Assembly: GCF_014639315.1 (NCBI RefSeq)
Contig: NZ_BMFY01000004.1
Location: 248,001 to 312,000, forward strand
DNA from: Sediminivirga luteola
GTDB lineage: Bacteria > Actinomycetota > Actinomycetes > Actinomycetales > Brevibacteriaceae
Length of the DNA: 64,000 nucleotides
Reading direction: 5' to 3'
In this document: positions 56,786 to 64,000 of the stretch, piece after piece
How positions within the stretch are numbered: position 1 is the stretch's first letter
How the letters are laid out: each line of letters starts with the position of its first letter
The notes under the pieces: model-generated
Database searches by the model: none
Seen by the model: the letters and a program-made list of their open reading frames with translations, nothing else
Told to the model about the DNA's origin: nothing
Position numbers and translations under genes: made by a program

Positions 56786-59572
56786 TCAGGCGCGCAGACT
56801 CATCTCGTCGGCGTCCTCGGGTTCGGCGGCGCCCAGGTCGTCGCCGGAGGGCACGGGCCCGGTGGGATCGGGGTCGCCGGCGCCGTCGTCACCGGACGGG
56901 GGATCCTCCCCGCGGATGATCGCCAGGGTCGCCGGCAGATCCTCGATCCGGACCAGGACGTCACGCGCCTTGGAGCCCTCGGAGGGACCCACCACCCCGC
57001 GGGATTCCAGCAGGTCCATCAGTCGGCCGGCCTTGGCGAAGCCCACCCGCAGCTTCCGCTGCAGCATCGACGTCGAACCGAACTGGGTGGTGACGACCAG
57101 CTCGGTGGCCTGCAGCAGCAGATCCAGATCGTCGCCGATCTCCTCGTCGATCTGCTTCTTCGGCGCCACCTGCGCGACGTCCTCGCGGTAATGCGGCTGC
57201 AGCTGGGACTTGACGTGCTTGACGATCTCCTCAATCTCGGACTCGTTAACCCAGGCGCCCTGCACGCGCATCGGTTTGGACGCCCCCATCGGCAGGAACA
57301 GGGCATCGCCCTGGCCGATCAGCTTCTCCGCTCCCGGCTGATCCAGCACGACCCGCGAGTCCGCCAGGGACGAGGTGGCGAACGCCAGCCGCGAGGGCAC
57401 GTTCGCCTTGATCAGTCCGGTCACGACGTCGACGCTGGGGCGCTGGGTGGCCAGCACCAGGTGGATGCCCGCGGCGCGCGCCAGCTGGGTGATGCGCTGA
57501 ATGGAGGCCTCCACATCGCGCGGGGCCACCATCATCAGATCGGCGAGCTCGTCCACGACGACCAGCAGGTACGGATAGGGCTGCAGAGTGCGTTCCGAAC
57601 CCGGATCGGCCTTGACCTTGCCGGCGCGGACCGCCTTGTTGAACTCGTCGATGTGCTTGAAGCCGTAGTGCGCCAGATCGTCGTATCGGGTGTCCATCTC
57701 CTTCACCACCCACTCCAGCGCCTCCGCCGCCTTCTTGGGGTTGGTGATGATGGGGGTGATCAGATGCGGGATGCCCTCGTAGATGGTCAGTTCCACCCGC
57801 TTGGGATCGACCAGGATCATCCGGACCTCATCGGGAGTGGCGCGCATCATGATCGACACGATCATCGAGTTCACGAAGCTCGACTTACCGGCACCGGTGG
57901 CGCCGGCGACGAGCAAGTGAGGGGTCTTGGCCAGGTTCGCCACCACGAAGCCGCCCTCGACGTCCTTGCCCACACCCATGACCATCGGATGCTCGGTCTT
58001 GCGGGCGGCCTGAGACCGGAGCACGTCGCCGAGGGAGACGGTCTCGCGGTCCGCGTTCGGGATCTCGATGCCGATGGCCTTCTTGCCCGGGATCGGAGAG
58101 AGGATGCGCACATCGGCGCTGGCCACGGCATAGGCGATGTTCTTGCTCAGCGCAGTGACCTTCTCCACCTTGGTGCCGGCGCCCAGCTCGACCTCGTAGC
58201 GGGTCACGGTCGGGCCGCGGGAGAACCCGGTGACCTCGGCATCGATGTTGAACTGCTCGAGCACATCGCGCAGCGCCTCGACCACGCGGTCATTGGCCTC
58301 GGACCGCTCCTTGGCCGGCGGCCCCGGCGTGAGCAGCGAGGATTCCGGCAGCGTGTAGGTGACGTCCCCGGCAAGGGACAGCTGCTCGACGCGCTGCGGG
58401 ACCGGCGCCGTCGGCGGCGCCGTCTGCTTGGTCAGGTCGATCACATCGGAGGGAGTGCCCAGCACCTCGGTGGGCGCCTCGGACGCAGCGGCAGCTGTGG
58501 CCGCGCCCGGATCCATATCGGCACGACCGGGCACCCCGGCGGCGGCCTTGGCGGCGGCGATCTCCGTTTCCGCGCGGGTGGGGCGCCGCTCCCCCGGTCT
58601 CGGTCCGCGCACCGCGCCCGGCTCCGGCAGGCCGTCCTTGCCCGGCCGGGTGTCCTCCGTGCCCTGCGCCGGGTCTCCCCCATCCTCCCGGTCGTTGATG
58701 TACGCCTTGTCGTAGGCCTTGGCCTCGCCGGCGCTCTCGGCGTCCTCCTCCGCGGCCTGCTTTGCCTTGCGTCCCGCACCCCGGGCACGGCGGCCGACTG
58801 GCTTGAGCGTGCTCGTGGAGCGGCCCTGGGCGACCAGGTCCTCCGGTCCCTCGTCACCGGACTGCGGGGCAGGCGCCGCCTGGCCGGTCAGCCGGTGATA
58901 CAGCGCCACCAGACGAGCCGGTATCAGCAGCACGGGGGTGGCCGTGATGACCAGCACGGAGAAGAGCGCGGCCAGCGCCAGCAGCGGCACCGCGACGTAC
59001 TCGGTGAGCGCCGCGGTCAGCGGTCCGGCGATCAGGAAGCCCAGGGCGCCGCCGCCGTTGGCCATGGCGGCGTGGCTATGGGCGAACGTCGGCAGTCCGG
59101 CGGCGATGTGCGCCAGGCCGGCAGCAGCGACGATCAGCAGCAGGCCACCCACCAGGATGCGATTGTTGCCGCGGGTGTCCTCGCCGCGCAGGAACAGCCG
59201 CAGGGCGTACAGCACCGCCAGTAGCGGAAGCGCGATGGCGACCCGGCCGAATGTGCCCTCGACGACGCTACGCAGCGCGTCGCCGACGGCTCCGGGCAGC
59301 TGCCACCATTCGAAGGCAGCCACGACGATCGCCAGGCCCAGCAGGAAGAACGCCGTGCCGTCACGGCGCAGCGGCTCCTGGGCCTCGTCGTCGGGGATGA
59401 ATGCCTTGCGGGTGCGTTCGCCGGTCATCGTCGCCACTCCCATCCACGCCCGGTACAGGGCGCGCGCAGCCCAAGGGGTGCGCTGTTCTCGCTCGGCCCT
59501 CGCCGGCTGGGGGCTTCTGGCGGCAGTCTTGCGCGGAGCCGAACCGGCGGGGGAAGAAGTTCGGGTCGCCAT
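56786..59572 (-). CDS. ftsK: DNA translocase FtsK
   Basis: 928 residues. Four helices in the first about 230 residues anchor it at the septum; a Pro/Ala/Glu-rich linker (about 240-410) follows; the motor has Walker A GATGAGKS (557-564) and Walker B LLVVVDELADLMM; the C-terminal gamma winged helix (FGSTSMLQRKLRVGFAKAGRLMDLLE) reads KOPS-type sites. Pumps chromosome dimers through the septum. Confidence 0.96.
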   Translation of the reverse strand: MATRTSSPAGSAPRKTAARSPQPARAEREQRTPWAARALYRAWMGVATMTGERTRKAFIPDDEAQEPLRRDGTAFFLLGLAIVVAAFEWWQLPGAVGDALRSVVEGTFGRVAIALPLLAVLYALRLFLRGEDTRGNNRILVGGLLLIVAAAGLAHIAAGLPTFAHSHAAMANGGGALGFLIAGPLTAALTEYVAVPLLALAALFSVLVITATPVLLIPARLVALYHRLTGQAAPAPQSGDEGPEDLVAQGRSTSTLKPVGRRARGAGRKAKQAAEEDAESAGEAKAYDKAYINDREDGGDPAQGTEDTRPGKDGLPEPGAVRGPRPGERRPTRAETEIAAAKAAAGVPGRADMDPGAATAAAASEAPTEVLGTPSDVIDLTKQTAPPTAPVPQRVEQLSLAGDVTYTLPESSLLTPGPPAKERSEANDRVVEALRDVLEQFNIDAEVTGFSRGPTVTRYEVELGAGTKVEKVTALSKNIAYAVASADVRILSPIPGKKAIGIEIPNADRETVSLGDVLRSQAARKTEHPMVMGVGKDVEGGFVVANLAKTPHLLVAGATGAGKSSFVNSMIVSIMMRATPDEVRMILVDPKRVELTIYEGIPHLITPIITNPKKAAEALEWVVKEMDTRYDDLAHYGFKHIDEFNKAVRAGKVKADPGSERTLQPYPYLLVVVDELADLMMVAPRDVEASIQRITQLARAAGIHLVLATQRPSVDVVTGLIKANVPSRLAFATSSLADSRVVLDQPGAEKLIGQGDALFLPMGASKPMRVQGAWVNESEIEEIVKHVKSQLQPHYREDVAQVAPKKQIDEEIGDDLDLLLQATELVVTTQFGSTSMLQRKLRVGFAKAGRLMDLLESRGVVGPSEGSKARDVLVRIEDLPATLAIIRGEDPPSGDDGAGDPDPTGPVPSGDDLGAAEPEDADEMSLRA

Positions 59573-59665
59573 GCGCCCAAACTACTACGCCCGCGGCGGC
59601 AGGCCCCGGATTTCGCCCGGCGAGTGACGCATCGGCGCCGAGGATCACACCAAGATCAGACGAGA

Positions 59666-61351
59666 TCAGACCAGGACGACGGTGGGGACGATCATCGGAC
59701 GCCGGCGCAGTTTGCCGCCCACCCAGCGGCCGACCGTGCGGCGGACGACCTGCTGCAGCTGGTGCTGATCGGCCTTGTTCTCCTGCACCGCCTCGGCGAC
59801 GGCCTGAGCGATCTTCGGCTTGATGTCGTCGAACACGGCATCGTTCTCGGCCACGCCGCGCACGTGGATGTCAGGTCCGGCCAGCAGCGCGCCATTGGAG
59901 GTGTCCACCGCGAGCACGATCGACACAAAGCCCTCACCGGCCAGCACCAGACGGTCCTTCAGATCCGCCTCGGTGATCTCCCCGACCGAGCTGCCGTCGA
60001 CGAACACCATGCCGCACTCGACGGCCCCGACCACGTCCGGCACGCCTTTGACCATGTCGACGACCCAGCCGTTCTCCGCCAGCACGATCCGGTTCTCCGG
60101 CACGCCGGTCTGCCGGGCCAGCTCGCCATTGGCCAGCAGATGCCGCACCTCGCCGTGCACCGGCATGACGGCGCGCGGGCGGACGATGTTGTAGCAGTAG
60201 AGCAGCTCGCCGGCGGAGGCGTGCCCGGAGACGTGCACCTTGGCGTTGCCCTTGTGGATGACGTTCGCGCCGAGCCGCATCAAGCCGTTGATCACGCGGT
60301 AGACGGCGTTCTCATTGCCGGGGATGAGCGAGGACGCCAGGATGATCGTGTCTCCCTGCCCGATCTCCACACGGTGATCGCCGGAGGCCATCCGGGACAG
60401 CGCGGCCATCGGCTCGCCCTGGGACCCCGTGCTCATCAGCACGATCTGATCGTCCGGGTAATCGTCGACGTGCTTGAGGTCGATGAGGGTGCCCGGCGGG
60501 ACCTTCAGATAGCCGAGCTCCTGGGCGATCCGCATGTTCCGCACCATGGACCGGCCCACCAGCGCCACCTTGCGCCCGTGGGCGCTGGCGGCTTCGAGGA
60601 CCTGCTGCACGCGGTGCACATGCGAGGCGAAGGAGGCCACGATGATGCGTCGCTCGGCGTGGGCGAAGAGATCCTCGAGGACCTTCCCGATGTCCTTCTC
60701 CAGGGCGGTGAAGCCGGGCACATCGGAGTTGGTGGAGTCGGTCAGGAACAGATCCACGCCCTCCTCGCCGGCACGGGCGAAAGCGCGCAGGTCCGTGATC
60801 CGGCCATCGAGCGGCAGCTGGTCCATCTTGAAGTCGCCGGTGTGCAGCACCGTGCCGGCACCGGTCTTGATGAACACGGCGAGGGCATCGGGGATGGAGT
60901 GGTTGACCGCGAGGAATTCCAGGTCGAAGGGGCCGAGCTGTTCAGCGTCGCCCTCCCGCACCTCGACGGTGACCGGAGCGATGCGGTGCTCCTTCAGCTT
61001 GGCTTTCAACAGCGCCAGCGTGAAGGTGGATCCCAGCAGCGGGATGTCGTTGCGGCGCCGTAGCAGGTACGGCACCGCGCCGATGTGGTCCTCGTGACCG
61101 TGCGTGAGAACGAGACCGACGATGTCATCCATCCGGTCGTCCAGGTAGCGGAAGTCCGGGAGGATGAGGTCCACGCCCGGCTGCTCGTCCTCGGGGAAGA
61201 GCACACCGCAGTCCACGATGAGGATCTTGCCGCGGTACTCGAACAGCGTCATGTTCCGGCCGATCTCCCCCAGCCCGCCGAGGGCGATGACGCGCACCGA
61301 CTCGGGGTCGGCCGGCGGCGGGGAGGCAAGGTCGATGTCGAAACGGCTCAC
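59666..61351 (-). CDS. rnj: Ribonuclease J
   Basis: 561 residues. Metallo-beta-lactamase motif HGHEDH (84-89) with further ligands in VNHSIPDALAV and HTGDFKMD; beta-CASP motifs such as STGSQGEPMAALSRMASG and PVHGEVRHL. Dual endo- and 5'-3' exonuclease of rRNA and mRNA. ATGA overlap with dapA, a conserved actinobacterial pair. Confidence 0.95.
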   Translation of the reverse strand: MSRFDIDLASPPPADPESVRVIALGGLGEIGRNMTLFEYRGKILIVDCGVLFPEDEQPGVDLILPDFRYLDDRMDDIVGLVLTHGHEDHIGAVPYLLRRRNDIPLLGSTFTLALLKAKLKEHRIAPVTVEVREGDAEQLGPFDLEFLAVNHSIPDALAVFIKTGAGTVLHTGDFKMDQLPLDGRITDLRAFARAGEEGVDLFLTDSTNSDVPGFTALEKDIGKVLEDLFAHAERRIIVASFASHVHRVQQVLEAASAHGRKVALVGRSMVRNMRIAQELGYLKVPPGTLIDLKHVDDYPDDQIVLMSTGSQGEPMAALSRMASGDHRVEIGQGDTIILASSLIPGNENAVYRVINGLMRLGANVIHKGNAKVHVSGHASAGELLYCYNIVRPRAVMPVHGEVRHLLANGELARQTGVPENRIVLAENGWVVDMVKGVPDVVGAVECGMVFVDGSSVGEITEADLKDRLVLAGEGFVSIVLAVDTSNGALLAGPDIHVRGVAENDAVFDDIKPKIAQAVAEAVQENKADQHQLQQVVRRTVGRWVGGKLRRRPMIVPTVVLV

Positions 61352-62268
61352 GAGAGGTACCCGGCTTTCTTCAGGGCGTCGCGGAGCACCGCGACGAGGG
61401 CGTCATCGGCGGGAAGCAGCGGAAGCCGCGTGCCCCTGTCCGCCAGGACTCCCTGCAACTGCAGGGCGGCCTTGGCGGTGACGACGCCGGGGGCGGTGGT
61501 CATGATCGCCTGCACGAGGGGCAGGGCTTCGTAGTGCAGCCGCGCCGCCGTGGCCAGGTCGCCGCGGGCGACAGCGTCGACCATCGCGCGGTAGCGGTCC
61601 GCGGCGACGTGTCCGACCACGGAGACCAGGCCGACGGCGCCGACGGCCAGCAGCGGGAAGTTCAGGGCGTCCTCGCCCGAGTAGTAGGCCAGATCCGTGG
61701 CGGCCAGGACGGTGGAGGTGGCGTGCAGATCGCCCTTGGCGTCCTTGACCGCCAGGACACCGGGATGCGCGGCCAGCTCAATGAGCGTCTCGGTGCTGAA
61801 CGGTACCGCGGAGCGCCCCGGGATGTCGTAGAGCATGACCGGCAGGTCCACCGCGTCGGCGACCGCGCGCACATGCGCGGCGAGGCCGGCCTGAGTGGGC
61901 TTGGAGTAATAGGGGGCGACCACGAGGACGCCATCGGCACCGGCGGCGTGGGCCTGCTGCGCCAGCTCGACGGTGTGCGCCGTGTCATTGGTGCCCACGC
62001 CGGCGACGAGCCGCACTCCGGTCCCCACCGCGCCGCGCACGGCGGCCAGCAGCTCGGACTTCTCCTTGTCCGAGGTGGTCGGGGCCTCGCCGGTGGTGCC
62101 GGAGACCACAAGCGCGTCGTTGCCGAGCTTCACCAGATGCGCCGCGGTGCGCTCGGCGGCGGCCAGGTCAAGCGCGCCATCCGGGGTGAAGGGCGTGATC
62201 ATCGCGGTGCTCATCGTGCCGAAGGCGGCACGGGCATCCGCGTAGCGGGAACGGGCGGTATCAGACAT
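61348..62268 (-). CDS. dapA: 4-hydroxy-tetrahydrodipicolinate synthase
   Basis: 306-residue TIM barrel. Schiff-base K175 (AVKDAKGD), Y147 (YDIPGRS), T58-T59 (GTTGE). Condenses pyruvate with aspartate semialdehyde, first step to diaminopimelate and lysine; dapF is also in this window. Confidence 0.96.
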   Translation of the reverse strand: MSDTARSRYADARAAFGTMSTAMITPFTPDGALDLAAAERTAAHLVKLGNDALVVSGTTGEAPTTSDKEKSELLAAVRGAVGTGVRLVAGVGTNDTAHTVELAQQAHAAGADGVLVVAPYYSKPTQAGLAAHVRAVADAVDLPVMLYDIPGRSAVPFSTETLIELAAHPGVLAVKDAKGDLHATSTVLAATDLAYYSGEDALNFPLLAVGAVGLVSVVGHVAADRYRAMVDAVARGDLATAARLHYEALPLVQAIMTTAPGVVTAKAALQLQGVLADRGTRLPLLPADDALVAVLRDALKKAGYLS

Positions 62269-62463
62269 GATCCAAGCCTATCGCGCGCAGCGCCGCACCC
62301 CGCTCGCGGCGGCGGGCGTGCCGCATGGCGCCGATGCGTATGCCGGGGACGGCCGGCCGCGGCACCGCAGGGACCGGCGGAGGCCGGGGACGGCCGGCCA
62401 CCAGGCGGTTACCGGCCAGGTCCGGCAGGCTACCGGCATCGCCTTTCGGGATCGGCGGGCATA

Positions 62464-63660
62464 ATGGCGGGTGTGCTTGCGAACCCGAGCCGGCTGACCG
62501 GAATCGACGCCGCCCGGGGCCTCGCGCTGCTGGGCATGATGGTGACGCATCTCATCCCCCTGACCGAGGCCGGGTCGACCACCTGGGCGATTGCCTTCGC
62601 CGGGCGCGCCTCCGCGCTGTTCGCAGTGCTTGCCGGCGTGAGCCTGGCGCTGAGCGTCCGCCCGGAGTCCCTGCGCGAGCCGCGGGGCTGGCTCCGGCAG
62701 GCAGCCGGCGTCGCGGCGCGGGCCGGGGTGATCATCGCGATCGGCCTCAGCCTGGGCGAGCTCGACTCCGGGCTGGCGGTCATCCTGGTGCACTACGGCG
62801 TGCTGTTCCTGCTGGCGGCCTCCGTGCTGCGGCTGCCCGCGGGCTGGCTCGGCGGGCTGGGAGTCGCGTGGCTGCTGCTGATGCCCGTGGCGCTCCATGC
62901 CATCCGGGCTGCCGGGATACTGCCGGCCTTCGGCTACGACAGTCCCGCCTGGACGGGCCTGGCCGATCCGGCCCAGTTCTTCTCCGGCCTGCTGGTCACC
63001 GGCTACTACCCGGTGCTGAGCTGGTTCGGCTACATCCTCGTCGGCATGGCGCTGGGACGGGCCGATCTGCGGCGGGCGTCGCTTGCCCTGAGCCTTGGCT
63101 TCTTCGGCGCGGGCGCGGCGCTGGCGGCGAAGGCCGCGTCGGCGGCGCTCCTGCTGAGCGGTGGCCTGACGGCGCTGGAGCAGGTCTGGGAGCACGGCCG
63201 CGGATTGCGCGCCTTCAGCCTGGAGTACTACCTGGAGGTCTCCGGTTACGGCACCACCCCGGCCAATAGCTGGTGGTGGCTGGCCGTCTCGGGTCCGCAC
63301 ACCGGCACGCCGTTCGATCTGCTGCACACAGCCGGAGTCGCGGTGGCGGTGATCGGCGCGGCCTGCGCGCTGTGCCAGCTGCACGCGGGGCGGGTGCTCG
63401 TGACTCCCCTCAGCTGGGCCGGCCGGATGCCGCTGACGCTGTACACGGCGCATGTCTGTGCCATGGTGTGGCGGGACGCCGCGGATCCGGAACTGCTGCT
63501 CCTGCTGCATATCGGCGGGGCGCTCGTCTTCGCCGCGGGCTGGCAACTGGTGACTGCGACCGCTACGGGCGCTCCGCGCCGCGGACCGCTGGAAGGAGTC
63601 GCAGCGGCGTCTTCCCGCGCCGCGCGGGCCCGGGTGGGCCAGCCTCAGAGCCCGAACTGA
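62464..63660 (+). CDS. Multipass membrane protein, HGSNAT-catalytic/DUF418-like
   Basis: 398 residues, about ten helices. N-terminus RLTGIDAARGLALLGMMVTHLIP matches heparan-alpha-glucosaminide N-acetyltransferase-like proteins (DUF1624), and PLSWAGRMPLTLYTAHV near the C-terminus matches DUF418. Probably transfers an acyl group across the membrane; substrate unknown. ATG 62464 lies inside a CATAAT -10-like sequence, so GTG 62473 as a leaderless start is equally likely. The frame is open 310 codons further upstream, antisense to dapA, which I do not accept as coding. Confidence 0.78.
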   Translation: MAGVLANPSRLTGIDAARGLALLGMMVTHLIPLTEAGSTTWAIAFAGRASALFAVLAGVSLALSVRPESLREPRGWLRQAAGVAARAGVIIAIGLSLGELDSGLAVILVHYGVLFLLAASVLRLPAGWLGGLGVAWLLLMPVALHAIRAAGILPAFGYDSPAWTGLADPAQFFSGLLVTGYYPVLSWFGYILVGMALGRADLRRASLALSLGFFGAGAALAAKAASAALLLSGGLTALEQVWEHGRGLRAFSLEYYLEVSGYGTTPANSWWWLAVSGPHTGTPFDLLHTAGVAVAVIGAACALCQLHAGRVLVTPLSWAGRMPLTLYTAHVCAMVWRDAADPELLLLLHIGGALVFAAGWQLVTATATGAPRRGPLEGVAAASSRAARARVGQPQSPN

Positions 63661-63816
63661 CCGCGACGACCGATAACTGGGCTGCCGTCTCGCAGCGCCT
63701 GCACCGTGGCTTTTCGGCTGCGCCGTGGTTTTCTCGGCTGTGCCCGCCCGCGGGACGATTGCGAGGGCTGCGCGCCCGCGGAGATCGCGCGGCTCGCTGT
63801 TCGTTCTGAGTTCGGT

Positions 63817-64000
63817 CTAAAGAAGTCGGCCTTCGTGCTGCTTGTGCAGTGCGATGGCCCGCCGCATCGCCTCCCGGGCGCGCCGGCGGTCCCGGGCCGC
63901 GTCGTAGATGCATGCCAGGCGGAACCAGCTGCGCCAGTCCTCCGGCGCCTCCTCGGTCTCCCGCCGGTACTTCTCGAAGACGCCGTCGGCGGCATCGCGC
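63817..64000 (-). CDS. TPR-like protein, C-terminal fragment (runs off the window)
   Basis: The last 60 codons read in from the right edge: RDAADGVFEKYRRETEEAPEDW, SWFRLACIYDAARDRRRA, REAMRRAIALHKQHEGRLL and a TAG stop at 63817-63819. The 34-residue spacing of helical A/W/Y positions suits a tetratricopeptide repeat. From memory, small TPR proteins of this kind occur near dapA in Micrococcales. The start lies beyond position 64000. Confidence 0.7.
   Translation of the reverse strand, partial: RDAADGVFEKYRRETEEAPEDWRSWFRLACIYDAARDRRRAREAMRRAIALHKQHEGRLL

Noticed and set aside
57191-59224. 677-residue plus-strand frame opposite ftsK
   Set aside because: Shadow frame of ftsK; low-complexity His/Arg/Gly text and no ribosome-binding site of its own.
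61534-62463. 310-codon open extension in front of the membrane acyltransferase gene
   Set aside because: It is antisense to dapA, Arg/Gly/Gln-rich without family similarity; high-GC frames stay open by chance. The conserved N-terminus begins at 62464-62473.

Overview
The window is high-GC actinobacterial chromosome, most likely order Micrococcales; I cannot settle the genus. Support: the S14 gene is missing between rplE and rpsH (as in Micrococcus luteus), PriA replaces HisA, adenylate kinase has a short LID, LexA boxes are of the TCGAAC-N4-GTTCGA type, an LpqY-SugABC transporter is present, the order dapA-rnj-ftsK-pgsA-cinA-clgR-DUF3046-recA-recX-miaB-miaA-dapF is kept, and many genes start with GTG or TTG or look leaderless. 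I see no phage, IS transposase, CRISPR array, rRNA or convincing tRNA.

Layout. 0-3 kb: a GNAT acetyltransferase (+) converges on glyA-folD (-), which sits behind a ZTP (pfl) riboswitch. 3-19 kb: one long minus-strand run of ribosomal and secretion genes: S10 (rpsJ to rpsQ), spc (rplN to rplO), secY-adk-map and infA-rpsM-rpsK-rpoA-rplQ. No rpmJ is present between infA and rpsM. 19.6-24 kb: a trehalose-type ABC importer (lpqY-sugA-sugB-sugC) lies between tuf and rpsJ, splitting str from S10. 24-29 kb: str operon (rpsL-rpsG-fusA-tuf). 29-33.8 kb: hisC-hisB-membrane protein-hisH-priA-SseB-like, directly upstream of rpsL. 33.8-35.2 kb: a LysM protein divergent from lexA across an array of SOS boxes. 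35.4-38 kb: mqo divergent from a LysR regulator. 38-42.5 kb: dinG-like helicase, hflX and a divergent RsmC-like methyltransferase. 42.5-48.5 kb: a catabolic cassette with an atypical crotonase, a CaiB-type CoA-transferase, a divergent GntR/FCD regulator and a TctCBA tripartite transporter. 48.5-62.3 kb: dapF-miaA-X-miaB-recX-recA, DUF3046, clgR, cinA-pgsA, ftsK, rnj and dapA, all on minus. 62.4-64 kb: a multipass acyltransferase-like protein and the end of a TPR-type protein cut by the window edge.

How the parts work together. Most of the window is growth machinery: translation, protein export, one-carbon supply and lysine/peptidoglycan precursors. Two DNA-damage nodes (lexA/LysM and recA) each carry strong LexA boxes; the recA transcript probably runs through recX, miaB, an unknown gene, miaA and dapF, because every junction overlaps or is very short. 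The accessory parts are the trehalose importer, mqo/LysR and the Tct-CoA-transferase cassette. The last is the best candidate for an undescribed pathway: import of a carboxylic acid, CoA transfer, then a reaction on the acyl-CoA by a crotonase that lacks both usual catalytic glutamates, probably under a GntR repressor with a visible palindromic operator.
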